In this document: in pieces, positions 36,001-44,128 of the stretch
Layout: each line of letters starts with the position of its first letter
Numbering within the stretch: position 1 is the stretch's first letter
Assembly (NCBI GenBank): GCA_964246745.1
Contig: CAXTRK010000004.1
Location: forward strand, 106,913 to 170,912
Source: Lichenicoccus sp964246745
GTDB taxonomy: Bacteria; Pseudomonadota; Alphaproteobacteria; Acetobacterales; Acetobacteraceae
Length of the DNA stretch: 64,000 bases
Direction: 5' to 3'
Translations under genes and position numbers: made by a program
The notes under the pieces: generated by a model
What the model saw: the letters and a program-made list of their open reading frames with translations, nothing else
What the model was told of the DNA's origin: nothing
The model's database searches: none

Positions 36001-36781
36001 TTGCGACTTGCTCCCCGTTGACCATTAACTGCGTCAAAGTTGCAGAGCCGTTTGTTCCAGCTGTCTTAGTAATGCCATTAGCTCCATCGTGACCTGTGGC
36101 ATTTTCAGTAGCGCCGGCAGCGGAGGCGATCACTGAGTTAACCAGGTTCTGGAGAAAGTTTGTGGCAGCACTGCCGGCATTTGCAATCGCCGTTCCCAAG
36201 CTTGATACTTCTCTCTCCGCATAGTCACTTAGAAGACTTATCGTTTTACTAGTAGTTGTTCCTATGCCTGCAGCGCTCAAAGGGACGTCGGCCCCCGGTG
36301 CGGGATAGGTCTGATCAAGTCCCTGATTTGGTGGAGCTGGCAAGCCGGCATTTGCGAGCGCTGCGTTCACTACCGTGTTGCTGTTTGGACCAGCAAAACC
36401 ATAAGGAATATTCTGACCGTTTACAGAACCTACAAAACTTGTAATGTTGCTCCAGGTTTCGGCCAGCTGACTTTGAGGACCTGACACCAGAACCGTGCCA
36501 GGATTTGTTCCTGGAGTAGCATAGTCTGGCGTGCCTTGTACGTAGGCTCCGGTGCTCGTCAAGATGTTGCCAAACGGGATATTTGGTCCGCTACCCGACC
36601 CAGAACCGCTGCTACCGCTTCCCCCACCGGAGTCTGCACCAAACTCACTATTTGCCGCTGGCCCGCCACGCGCGTAGTATGAGTTTCCTGAGTCATCGGT
36701 GTAAACTAAATACTCGTGATAGTAAGGGGTAGCGGCTCCTAAAACCGCAACGGTCTTGTAAAAGACTTCTATTTGAGCCAC
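33002..36781 (-). CDS. Giant repetitive type I secretion substrate candidate
   Basis: A 1259-residue acidic Gly/Ser/Thr/Asn/Asp-rich protein with almost no Cys. The N-terminal 60 residues form a distinct module (IEVFYKTVAVLGAATPYYHEYLVYTDDSGNSYYARGGPA). A Gly/Ser spacer follows. Residues about 400-860 hold imperfect repeats rich in TGTGDT, NGNG and NxxxYGS, suggesting a stacked beta-helix. Next come repeated SEINxxGTL units, a Pro/Asp spacer, and an alanine-rich C-terminal helical region. There is no Sec signal, and no GGxGxDxUx RTX nonapeptide. The start is GTG 36781 with GAGGG eight bases upstream. It is the last gene of the operon with HlyB- and HlyD-type exporter genes, which is the main reason to call it their cargo. 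GC is lowest at its 5' end. Confidence 0.78.
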   Translation of the reverse strand: MAQIEVFYKTVAVLGAATPYYHEYLVYTDDSGNSYYARGGPAANSEFGADSGGGSGSSGSGSGSGPNIPFGNILTSTGAYVQGTPDYATPGTNPGTVLVSGPQSQLAETWSNITSFVGSVNGQNIPYGFAGPNSNTVVNAALANAGLPAPPNQGLDQTYPAPGADVPLSAAGIGTTTSKTISLLSDYAEREVSSLGTAIANAGSAATNFLQNLVNSVIASAAGATENATGHDGANGITKTAGTNGSATLTQLMVNGEQVATNVGSSGVPTAFTETSVPTSATDPYAPGQISSINGSVNGSGDLTAVTVNLTSGSSTLIDPTPTGDVALQAVGYIGLNASGVDSSQVIDMTNATSDSFNYSTASGQSSPLASVNSNGSITPTANNVTVNLGPNTVFNDGGASETVNGDGLQIGLDGGSGQTLDATGANDTIGENSTGDTVTASYDFIDLLSAASASQERTLSVFGTGDTVGEGEYDNVTLSGNNDAVNATGSGDLLSDYGSGDVVTGNNVVIGLDEAGGNQGLTTTGTGDTIQDYTDGNTLTGADETLNFSNGSQTLYLNGAGNTTNGLAGDRIEMGANSSATVNGNGQTIYLNANGANLTVSGSLDNVQDYDSAETVNGNGVTINLDAAGGEQGLTTTGTGDAISDDSNANTLTGSDDTLTFSNGSETVYLNGSGEAINGQAGDTTDLSANSSATFGSNNNGETIELDADGDTVNVDGSGNTVLDYGASDAVDGTAAVHINLDSSGTITAGDTSDVLTDYGSSDTVNGNDLQITLAGVNGQILDATGTGATVGENNSGDTVDASYDYIDTLGGSSTQDQMLITSGTADQIGAASYDNVTVYGNSNTLTSYGSSNTVNVGGTGDTINGNTVNIGLDGGSAQSLDTSGTGDTIGQNSSGDLITGSSEAIYLSGGSSASQIQTSTVDGSGDETNAGKNDTLAINGGTDNTFLGTGDTAFVSGTINQIDSDGYNAVAGDKVVFNNVTAGTSQLQEVAPTSAIALGLYDYSEINAQGTLNETNYNYDNGTSGATFYNPSNTVTIETEDFSEINDEGNLTSRTFDSTNGDSYDNAYVYSGSTLDDSYQTIDNSDGAEISEEEFNSGGVMVDNIYGPGDYNPPDPSPSPDPTDGDGSGVGDPGDGGETSHYPDSGVSTSGADISTVSAPGAAKSTTPLSRYHADPQAPTFTTAPGLTTQSLPAQMGLSTVSATQAASIDAAAHARIASMIQAMASFGTMSSSLQTSIQASLNELHEPVLAAAAGSH
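34205..35569 (-). repeat. Two pairs of long repeats inside the giant protein gene
   Basis: Reading on the minus strand, a block of about 95 codons (35569 to about 35275, NGDGLQIGLDGG...DYGSGD) recurs diverged at about 34485-34205 (NGNDLQITLAGV...SYGSSN). Between them, a block of about 113 codons (35269 to about 34931, GLDEAGGNQGLTTTGTGDTI) is repeated in tandem (34930 to about 34590, NLDAAGGEQGLTTTGTGDAI). The boundaries are read from the protein and are approximate. Confidence 0.7.
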
Positions 36782-36832
36782 TTGAATACCCTCATGTAAG
36801 TTAGTGTGTGAATATTATCTTAGTCGTAAACA

Positions 36833-37231
36833 CTAAATTCCCAATATACTTATCGAAACGAAAACGCCAGAGGTTAAGCCCTTCTTGTCTAACGTAAATG
36901 TTATCTGATATCTCTTCGACATCAAAAATTTGCCGCTCCGATGGAGTGAATCGCACCAAAGTGTATCACTTGGACCATGAATTATCTGTGGACCGCCGCT
37001 TGGATCATCCTCAGCAAACCTGACGTTTTTATTTACCTCGCAACGAAATCCGGATTCCTCCATAAGTTGCATTGCATAAGCAACAGCCGATCCAGACGGA
37101 ACTAATTCTAAAACCCTCGACTTTGTCTCTACAACATTATTACCGAACACATTCATCACGCGTTCCTCTGAGTGTTTGTCGATAATCAAGGAAAATCCAA
37201 ATACGGCTATTGCAGCGTAGGTGCGTATCAT
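36833..37231 (-). CDS. Small AT-rich exported protein in the secretion operon
   Basis: A 132-residue protein I cannot assign to a named family. It opens with a short hydrophobic segment (TYAAIAVFGFSLII) that could be a signal or membrane anchor. A domain follows with RVLELVPSGSAVAYAMQLMEESGFRCEV and a second Cys in DTLWCDSLHRSGKFLMSKRYQITFTLD. Its ATG overlaps the HlyD stop (ATGA), so translation is coupled to the exporter genes. The giant substrate gene follows after 51 bases. Base composition is far from the window average: the 60 bases at 36841-36900 count to about 40% GC. It may be an accessory or immunity-like partner of the secreted protein; that is inference from position only. Confidence 0.7.
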   Translation of the reverse strand: MIRTYAAIAVFGFSLIIDKHSEERVMNVFGNNVVETKSRVLELVPSGSAVAYAMQLMEESGFRCEVNKNVRFAEDDPSGGPQIIHGPSDTLWCDSLHRSGKFLMSKRYQITFTLDKKGLTSGVFVSISILGI

Positions 37232-38724
37232 CGTTCCCTCGCCGCATCCTGTCCATATCGCATCATTGGTGAGAGCAGGTAGCTGATGACGCGTCGCTTT
37301 CCGGTCAGGATTTCCGCGGTGACGGACATTCCCGGTTCCAGCTTCGCGCGGTGCTGCGCAACCATGACGGTCTTGCGGTCGAGTGCGATACGCGCGACGT
37401 AGCCGCTGCCCTGGCCGCCATCCAGATCAGCCTCGCTGCCCGCTTCCTGCCGCTGGCTCCCGCCGGGCGCTTGGTCCTGCGTGTCCTTTGGCGTGTCATC
37501 CACGGCGTCGCGGCTGAGGCTCGCGACGTGTCCTGGGATCAGCCCGTATCGGGTGAAGCTGAACGCGGCGACCTTTACCTTCACCTTCTGGCCGGCATGC
37601 ACGAAGCCGATGTCGCGGTTGGCGACCATCGCCTCGATGACGAGCGGCTGCGCGTCGGGCACGATCACCATCAGCCGCTCGGCAGGCGTCACTACGCCGT
37701 GCTCGGAATGCACCGTCACCTGCTGCACCGTACCAGAGGCGGGAGCCCGCAGCACCATCTGCCCGACTTGGTGCGCGGCGGCGCGATACTGCGCCGCGTC
37801 CTCGCTGAGCTTTCGTCTCGCGTCCGCGAGGTCTTGCTGCACGCTGTGCGCGTAGTCCGCCTGCTGCGCTTGATACTGACGGGTCAGCGCCGCCAGGTCA
37901 GCGCGCGCCTCGCCGCCATGCTCGATCTGGGTGGCGAGATCGTGTGCGGCGTCGGAGAACCGCTGCTCGGCGCCAAGCACGTCAATACGGCTGGCGAGGC
38001 GCATGGCATCCAGCTTTCGGTACATGTCCTGCACGCCAGCCAGCATCGGCAGCTCGGCGCGCAGCTTGTCGATGCCGGAAGCATTCTCCACCGCCTCGAC
38101 CCGCTTCTCCGCCATCTGCTCGGAGAGGTTGGCGAGCCTTGCCCGCTGCTCGGCCTGTCGCGCGGTGATGGTGGCGAGCTCGCCCGTGGCCTGCGACGGG
38201 ACGGCGCCGGCGCCGGCGGGTGCAGTAAAGGCAAGCGGACGCTCCAGGTGCGGCAGGTTGGAGCGCAGCGCGGCCAGACCGGCGACGTCGAGCGTCGCCT
38301 GAGCGAGATCGGCGGCGACTCGGTCCCGCGCGGAGACGGCTTCGGTGGCGTCGAGGCGCACCACTGGCTGACCCGCCTCGACATGGTCCCCGTCGGCCAC
38401 CAGGACCCGCTCCACGGTGGCGGTGACCAGCGGCTGCACGATCTTGACCTTGCCGGAGGGGATCACCGTGCCCGGCGCGTTCGCGACGATGTCGATGCGG
38501 CCGACAACCGACCAAGCCAGGGCCGCCACGCAGAAGCCGCAGATCACGGCCGGGATCAGCCGCGCGGCCGGCGGCGCCGGCGTGTCGATGATCTCCAGCG
38601 CCGCCGGCAGGAACTCCAGCTCATGGCGCGGACGGCCAGCCAGGGCGGCCAGCAGCGGCGGTGTCCGCTCGATGCGGACCAGATCCATGCCCCGCCCGAT
38701 GGCATCCTTCATGCCCGCCTTCAT
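37228..38724 (-). CDS. Type I secretion membrane-fusion protein (HlyD family)
   Basis: A 498-residue periplasmic adaptor that links the inner-membrane ABC exporter to a TolC-like channel. It has a cytoplasmic N-terminus with the HlyD signature HELEFLPAALEIIDTPAPP, one transmembrane helix (LIPAVICGFCVAALAWSVVG), a barrel-sandwich half (GTVIPSGKVKIVQPLVTATVERVLVADGDHVEAGQ), a long coiled coil (about 150-330), and a C-terminal beta domain (VLRAPASGTVQQVTVHSEHGVV). The real start is ATG 38724 with GGGAGG upstream. It overlaps the exporter stop by four bases (ATGA). No TolC gene is present in the window. Confidence 0.92.
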   Translation of the reverse strand: MKAGMKDAIGRGMDLVRIERTPPLLAALAGRPRHELEFLPAALEIIDTPAPPAARLIPAVICGFCVAALAWSVVGRIDIVANAPGTVIPSGKVKIVQPLVTATVERVLVADGDHVEAGQPVVRLDATEAVSARDRVAADLAQATLDVAGLAALRSNLPHLERPLAFTAPAGAGAVPSQATGELATITARQAEQRARLANLSEQMAEKRVEAVENASGIDKLRAELPMLAGVQDMYRKLDAMRLASRIDVLGAEQRFSDAAHDLATQIEHGGEARADLAALTRQYQAQQADYAHSVQQDLADARRKLSEDAAQYRAAAHQVGQMVLRAPASGTVQQVTVHSEHGVVTPAERLMVIVPDAQPLVIEAMVANRDIGFVHAGQKVKVKVAAFSFTRYGLIPGHVASLSRDAVDDTPKDTQDQAPGGSQRQEAGSEADLDGGQGSGYVARIALDRKTVMVAQHRAKLEPGMSVTAEILTGKRRVISYLLSPMMRYGQDAARER

Positions 38725-39584
38725 GCCAGACCTCCCTGGAGCGCGTGCAGCGTGGCATAGCGGCCGCCGCGGCGCACCAGCTCCTCGTGCGAGCCCTGCT
38801 CGACCAGGCGGCCGCCCTCCAGCGTGATGATCCGGTGGGCGTGACGGACGGCGCTGAGCCGGTGCGCGATGATGAACACGGTGCGGTCGCGGCAGATGTC
38901 GCGCAGGTTCTGCTGCACGATGCGCTCGCTCTCGTAATCCAGCGCGCTGGTCGCCTCGTCGAAGATCAGGATGCGCGGGTCGCCGACCAGCGCACGAGCG
39001 ATGGCGATGCGTTGGCGTTGGCCGCCGGAGAGCGAGCCGCCGCGCTCGCCGACCTTGGTGTCGTAGCCGAGCGGCAGCTGCAGGATGAAGTCGTGCGCGC
39101 CGGCCAGCCTGGCAGCGCGGATCACCTGCTCCACCGGCATGCCGGGAGAGGCGAGCGCGATGTTCTCGCGCACGGTCAGATCGAACAGCACATTCTCCTG
39201 CAGCACCACGCCGATGCGCCGGCGCAGCCAACTGGTGTCGACCATGGCGAGATCGACGCCGTCGACCAGCACCCGCCCGGCTTCGGGCACGTAGAGGCGC
39301 TGCAGCAGCTTGGCGAACGTGCTCTTGCCCGAGCCGGAAGGCCCCACGATGCCGATCACCTCGCCAGGCTCGACGTTGAGGCAGACCGTGTCCAGCACCA
39401 GCGGTCCGTCGATCCGGTGCCGGAAGCGGACATGCTCGAAGCACACCCTGCCCTCCAGTGTCGGCGGCGCCGTGCGGCTGACCGCGGCACCCCGCTCCGG
39501 CGGCGTGTTCAGAATGTCGCCGAGACGCTCGACCGAGAGGCGGGTCTGATGGAAGTCCTGGTACATCTGCGCCAGACGCAGCAC
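38721..39584 (-). pseudogene. Type I secretion ABC exporter, 3' part (ATPase domain)
   Basis: This frame encodes the nucleotide-binding half of an HlyB-type exporter. It reads PVLRLAQMYQDFHQTRLSVERLGDIL, then Walker A GPSGSGKST, the signature LSGGQRQR, Walker B ILIFDEATSALD and the switch His in IIAHRLS. It has no proper start: the first usable codon is a GTG inside the family's LRLAQ motif, without a ribosome site. It joins the 5' part (39509-40834) in a different frame. At the junction (about 39586-39597) five bases stand where the family normally has six codons between NML and PVLRLA, which implies a 13-base deletion. The ATPase motifs themselves are intact. Confidence 0.8.
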
Positions 39585-40834
39585 CGGCTGGCTAGCATGT
39601 TAAAGGCGACCAGGCCGCCCACCGTCAGGCTGCCGGCAATGACCTCGTGCGCACCGAACCAGAGCGTGGCCGCGGTGGCAAGCTTGCTGGTGACCTGGAT
39701 GGACTGCGTCGCCACGTTGCCGATCGTGGACACCGCGTTGCTGGCGCCGACATAGCCGGCAAGCTGTTCCTCCCAGCGTTGCTGCATCTGCGGCTCCACC
39801 GCCATTGCCTTGAGGGTCTCGATGCCGGAGATGGATTCGACCAGGAACGCCTGGTTCTCGGCGCCACGCTTGAAGCGGGCATCAAGCCGAGACCGGAAGA
39901 TCGGCGTCGCGATAGCGCTGACCGCGATATAGATCGGGAGCGAGGCGAGCACGATCGCGGTCAGCATCAGCGAATAGTTTGCCATCACGGCGAGGAAGAT
40001 GCCCGTGAACAGCAGGTCGATCACCAGGGTCAGCGCCGAGCCGGTCAGGAACTGCCGGATCGTTTCGAGCTCGCGCACCCGAGCCACGCTGTCGCCGATG
40101 CGCCGCGCCTGGAAGTAGGCAAGCGGCAGCGACAGAAGATGACGGAACAGCTTGGCGCCGAGTTCGACGTCGATCCGGTTGGTGGTGTGGGTGAACACAA
40201 ACGTGCGCAGTCCTCCGAGCACCGCTTCGAACAGCGCGATCGCGCCAAGCCCGAAGGCCAGCACGTCCAGCGTGCTCATGCCGCGATTGACCAGCACCTT
40301 GTCGACCAGGATCTGGAAGGCAAACGGCGTCGCAAGCGCGAAGATCTGCAGGAACAGCGATGCGACCAGTACCTCCGCCAGCACTCGGCGGTACTTCCGC
40401 ACCGCGCCTGCGAACCAGCCCAGGTTGAAGCGTTGGCCGAGCGGGCTGACGCCATCCCGCCGTGTGGCGAGGATCAGGATGCCGCTCCAGTCCGAGAGGA
40501 ACGCCGGCAGTGGCCGTGTCGCCGGCAGCAGCGTCGCCGTGTCCACGAACAAGACGGAGTCTTCGGCGACACCTCCGACAACGACGCCATTGCCGTTGGA
40601 CATCATTGCGATCGCCGGCATCGGCGTTCGCGCCAGACGTTCGGGGCGGATGCGTACGGCTTTCGCCTTGAGACCCGAGCCGCGAAGAAATCGCAGCAGC
40701 GTGAGCATGCTTGGAGCGCCGCCAGTCTCGTGCAGGAGCTGTTCCGGTTCGATGGCTACGTGATGGAAGCGAAGCAGCCAGACAATCGCAAGATGCGTCG
40801 GTGAAAACGCATGACCTGCCGGCGCTTCGGACAT
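39509..40834 (-). pseudogene. Type I secretion ABC exporter, 5' part (C39-like and membrane domains)
   Basis: The 5' portion of the HlyB-type exporter. Residues 1-125 are a C39-peptidase-like domain that lacks the catalytic Cys (THLAIVWLLRFHHVAIEPEQLL), the form used to dock unfolded cargo. The six-helix transmembrane domain follows (LAEVLVASLFLQIFALATPFAFQILVDKVLV, LLSLPLAYFQARRIGDSVARVRELE, GSLTVGGLVAFNML). The reading then leaves the family sequence after LVAFNMLAS and ends out of frame, about 29 codons later. ATG 40834 has GGGAG eight bases upstream. It is first in the minus-strand operon exporter-HlyD-small protein-giant substrate. Unless frameshifting or error is involved, the secretion system is inactive as read. 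Confidence 0.82.
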
Positions 40835-41036
40835 TTTATGATCTCCCCGCTGTACGTATCCAAACCGCAACGGGATTCCTTTGTAAAGTGATGGTCATGT
40901 ACGAACATGCAGAGTCTATATCTAGGGATTGCGGCAGATTTTGCTCCAGCGGATCGGTGCAATAGACTTGACAGGTTCCGGACTTGCAATGAGACCTATC
41001 GCTGTGTGACGTTGGCGAGGTTGAATTCTCTACCTG

Positions 41037-42758
41037 GTGATTCCGGTGCCGCCCGTGGCTTTTTGCTCGCGTCTTCTGCTCGCGCTTGGCGCAATCCTGA
41101 CCCTGTGCGGCCGCGTCGCATCTGCCGACGAGGATGCCCCCAACCCGGCGCTGGTGCCGCCGGCGCCGCTGCATGAGCAGGTTCTCCACCTTGCGGGCGA
41201 TCCGGACCGGCCGGTCGACCTGGTGGTGACGCTCTACACGCCGCTCGGTCCCGGGCCGTTTCCGCTCGCGGTGATGAACCATGGCAGCAGCGGCAATGGC
41301 GCGCAGCACGCGGCGATGCCGCGCTACCGCTTCACCATGTCGGCCTATTACTTCCTCTCTCGCGGCTATGCCGTGGCGCTGCCGATGATGCGCGGTTACT
41401 CCGGCTCTGGCGGCAGAATGCGCCGCTACGGCTGCGACCTCGATCAGCTCGCGATGGACAATGGCCGCGACATCGAGGCAGTCATCAACGATCTGTCTCA
41501 CGATTCCCGCCTGGATATGACGCGGGTCGTCGTGGCGGGCCAGAGCTTCGGCGGCTGGAACACGCTGGGCCTGGGAGCATTGCAGCCGCACCATGTGCGC
41601 GGCCTGATCGATTTCGTCGGCGGCATCAAATATTCGCCCTGCAATGATATCGGCGAGGACGCCAGCAGCCTGGTGCAGTCCGCCGGCCGCCTCGGCGAGT
41701 ACACGCGGGTGCCGAGCATCTGGTTTTACGGCGAGAACGACAGCCTGTTCGGCCCCGACATCTGGCGGCCGATGCATGCGGCCTACATCCGCGGGGGCGC
41801 CAATGCGGAGTTGGTCGATGTTGGCCGGTTCATGGAAGACAGCCATCAGATGCTCAGCCGGCCGGAATCGATCCCTCTCTGGGCGCCGAAGCTGGATGCG
41901 TTCCTGACCCGGATCGGCATGCCCGGTCGCGACATCCTGCCGCAGTACATGCCAATCCCGTGGCCCGCGCCGACGCATTTCGCTGCCGTGGACAACGTGG
42001 ATGCGGTGCCGTGGATTACGGCGCCGGCGCGGCAGTCCTACCGCAAGTTCCTCGCCATGCACCGGCCGCGTGTCTTCATGATCGCGCCGGGCGGGCAGTC
42101 CGTGGCGACACAGGGCGGCTTCGATCCACTAGCCCGCGCCTCCGGTCTGTGCAGGAAATCGGGGTTTGCCTGCATGCCCTATGCAATCGACGATGACGTT
42201 GTCTTCATTGCGCCGCCACACACAGTCCGTCCCGCTCCGACCCGCTTTGCGGCCCTCGACGACGTGGCCGCGGTGCCTTGGCTCAACGAAAAGGGGCGCG
42301 CCGCCTATCGCAACTATCTGGCTCACCCGAATCCCAGGGCATTCGTGCTCGGCATGGAAGGCGAGAACATCGCAGCCTTTGGCGGAGCCGATACGCTGAC
42401 CCGCGCCATGACGATCTGCGCCAATGCGCGGTTAGTGTGCCGCCCCTACGCTGTCGACGGCGATGTGGTCTGGGTGCCGCCGCCGCGCCGGCAGATACAA
42501 GCGACGGGGTATGCCGAGATCAGCAATGTGAGCGCGGTTCCATGGGTGAGCGCGCGCAGCCGTGCGCTCTACAGCCGGTTCCTGGCGCTGCCGTTGCCGC
42601 GCGCCTTCGTGGTGGCGACGACAGGACAGGCCGTCGCTGCCCGGGGAGGCTACGATCCGTTGGGCCGGGCGCTGCAACGATGCCGCGACACCGGCCTGAC
42701 CTGCCGCGGCTATGCCGTGGACAATAGCGTGATCTGGCGGGTCTCGGCTGGGAGATAG
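41037..42758 (+). CDS. Exported alpha/beta hydrolase with three C-terminal repeats
   Basis: A 573-residue protein with an N-terminal signal (SRLLLALGAILTLCGRVASA). The hydrolase domain of the dienelactone-hydrolase/prolyl-oligopeptidase type covers about 40-300, with nucleophile S170 in AGQSFGGWNT, the oxyanion-region MNHGSSGN and DSH near the end. Three copies of an 85-residue module follow at about 309-394, 398-482 and 487-571. Each reads AAxDxVxAVPW, a fourth-helix RxxYxxFLA, PRAFV, a GG/D-x-L-x-RA stretch, a Cys pair and YAVDxxV(V/I)W. The start is uncertain (GTG 41037 or GTG codons slightly downstream); the signal peptide fits either. It is divergent from the secretion operon; the FKBP gene follows. 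Confidence 0.78.
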   Translation: MIPVPPVAFCSRLLLALGAILTLCGRVASADEDAPNPALVPPAPLHEQVLHLAGDPDRPVDLVVTLYTPLGPGPFPLAVMNHGSSGNGAQHAAMPRYRFTMSAYYFLSRGYAVALPMMRGYSGSGGRMRRYGCDLDQLAMDNGRDIEAVINDLSHDSRLDMTRVVVAGQSFGGWNTLGLGALQPHHVRGLIDFVGGIKYSPCNDIGEDASSLVQSAGRLGEYTRVPSIWFYGENDSLFGPDIWRPMHAAYIRGGANAELVDVGRFMEDSHQMLSRPESIPLWAPKLDAFLTRIGMPGRDILPQYMPIPWPAPTHFAAVDNVDAVPWITAPARQSYRKFLAMHRPRVFMIAPGGQSVATQGGFDPLARASGLCRKSGFACMPYAIDDDVVFIAPPHTVRPAPTRFAALDDVAAVPWLNEKGRAAYRNYLAHPNPRAFVLGMEGENIAAFGGADTLTRAMTICANARLVCRPYAVDGDVVWVPPPRRQIQATGYAEISNVSAVPWVSARSRALYSRFLALPLPRAFVVATTGQAVAARGGYDPLGRALQRCRDTGLTCRGYAVDNSVIWRVSAGR

Positions 42759-42815
42759 TGCCGCACACCTCGGCCGTATATCATTGTGCGTCGCCACAGA
42801 TGGGGGAACGTGCGG

Positions 42816-43190
42816 ATGAGCGGGAACGAAGGCAGTGCGCTGACATCGATGCCCAACGGCATCCGCTACCGCGATCACGTCGTTGGCGAAGGAACGCAGC
42901 CGAAAGCTGGGCAGAGGGTGCGTGTGCATTATACCGGCTGGCTGGACCAGGACGGCGAGCCGGGACGCAAGTTCGACAGCTCGCGCGACCGCGGCTCGCC
43001 GTTCAGCTTCACCCTTGGAACCGGAGAGGTGATCTCCGGCTGGGACGAGGGCGTCGCCACCATGCATGTCGGCGGCCGACGCACGCTGGTGTTGCCGCCG
43101 GAGCATGGCTATGGCGCACGCGGCGCCGGCGGCGTGATCCCGCCGAATGCCACGCTGATCTTTGATGTAGAGCTGCTCGGCGCCGACTGA
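42816..43190 (+). CDS. FKBP-type peptidyl-prolyl cis-trans isomerase
   Basis: A 124-residue single-domain FKBP that speeds proline isomerisation during protein folding. The active-site core is complete: VRVHYTGWL, GRKFDSSRDRGSPFSFTLGTGEVISGWDEGVATM, and GYGARGAGGVIPPNATLIFDVELL, with the ligand-pocket Tyr, Phe, Asp, Trp and Tyr residues. There is no signal peptide, so it is probably cytoplasmic. ATG 42816 is preferred because GGGGGA lies eight bases upstream and the family starts near there. Confidence 0.92.
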   Translation: MSGNEGSALTSMPNGIRYRDHVVGEGTQPKAGQRVRVHYTGWLDQDGEPGRKFDSSRDRGSPFSFTLGTGEVISGWDEGVATMHVGGRRTLVLPPEHGYGARGAGGVIPPNATLIFDVELLGAD

Positions 43191-43234
43191 GACGAGGTTC
43201 GGCATTGCCGCCGGCACCCGAGGAGACAGCCAAG

Positions 43235-44128
43235 ATGACCGGCTCCGTGCAGGAAGGCGCCGTCAGTTTCGGCGAGTGGCGCACCTGGTATCGCATCACC
43301 GGCGATCCGCATTCCGGCAAGCCGCCGCTCGTCGTGCTGCACGGCGGCCCCGGCATGCCGCACGACTACCTGCTGCGCCTTGCCGCACTCGCCGATACCG
43401 GCCGTGCGGTGATCCATTACGACCAGATCGGCGCCGGGCGGTCCACGCATCTGCCAAGCCACGGTCCGGATTTCTGGCAGGTGCCGCTGTTCGTGGATGA
43501 GCTTGACCGCGTCCTGCGTTGGCTTGGCGTGGACAAGCGCTACCATCTGCTTGGCCAAAGTTGGGGCGGCATGCTTGCCGCCGAACATGCGGTGCTCCAG
43601 CCGTCCGGCTTGCGGTCCCTGGTTCTGGCAAATTCGCCGGCCTCGATGGAGCTTTGGGTAGAGGAGGCCAACCGTCTGCGGTCGATGCTGCCGCCCGACG
43701 TGCAGGCCACGTTGCTCGCCCACGAGGCGGCAGGCGCGACAGATACGGAGTCGTATCAGACTGCGGTGCGCGTGTTCTACGACCGTCATCTCTGCCGCGT
43801 GCCGTGGCCGCCTGAGCTGCAGGCCACTTTCGACGGTCTGGCCAAGGACCCGACCGTCTATCACACCATGAACGGCCCCAGCGAGTTTCATTGCATCGGC
43901 ACGATCCGGACCTGGTCGATCGTGGACAGGCTGCCTCGCATCACCGCTCCCACGCTGCTGCTCTCCGGGCGGCATGATGAGGCGACCGAGAAAGTGGTGC
44001 AACCGTTCGCGGACCGGATCGCCGATGTCCGCTGGACGATCTTTGAGAACTCAAGCCATCTGCCGCATATCGAGGAGACCGAGGCGTTTCTCGCCACAGT
44101 GGTCGGCTTCATCGCGTCCTACGACTGA
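43235..44128 (+). CDS. Proline iminopeptidase-like alpha/beta hydrolase
   Basis: A 297-residue serine hydrolase of the S33 family. Features are the oxyanion loop LHGGPGMPHDYL (35-46), DQIGAGRS (63-70), and the nucleophile S109 in LLGQSWGGMLAAEH. The Asp/His pair is expected in LLLSGRHDEAT and FENSSHLPHIEE. These match prolyl aminopeptidases that remove N-terminal proline, though some relatives hydrolyse other amides. ATG 43235 follows AGGAG at nine bases; a TTG at 43205 is less likely. Its 3' end overlaps the convergent aldo/keto reductase gene by ten bases. Confidence 0.87.
   Translation: MTGSVQEGAVSFGEWRTWYRITGDPHSGKPPLVVLHGGPGMPHDYLLRLAALADTGRAVIHYDQIGAGRSTHLPSHGPDFWQVPLFVDELDRVLRWLGVDKRYHLLGQSWGGMLAAEHAVLQPSGLRSLVLANSPASMELWVEEANRLRSMLPPDVQATLLAHEAAGATDTESYQTAVRVFYDRHLCRVPWPPELQATFDGLAKDPTVYHTMNGPSEFHCIGTIRTWSIVDRLPRITAPTLLLSGRHDEATEKVVQPFADRIADVRWTIFENSSHLPHIEETEAFLATVVGFIASYD

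Noticed and set aside
33002..36781. RTX toxin or adhesin identity for the giant secreted protein
   Set aside because: No GGxGxDxUx nonapeptide series is present. The repeats are TGTGDT/NGNG-type and only resemble a beta-helix.
38725..39444. Apparent 240-residue N-terminal extension of the HlyD adaptor
   Set aside because: This stretch is an alternative frame of the exporter ATPase gene. HlyD proper begins at ATG 38724 with a strong ribosome site.
40968..40996. TTGACA as a -35 box for the repeat-bearing hydrolase
   Set aside because: No acceptable -10 hexamer lies 16-18 bases downstream.
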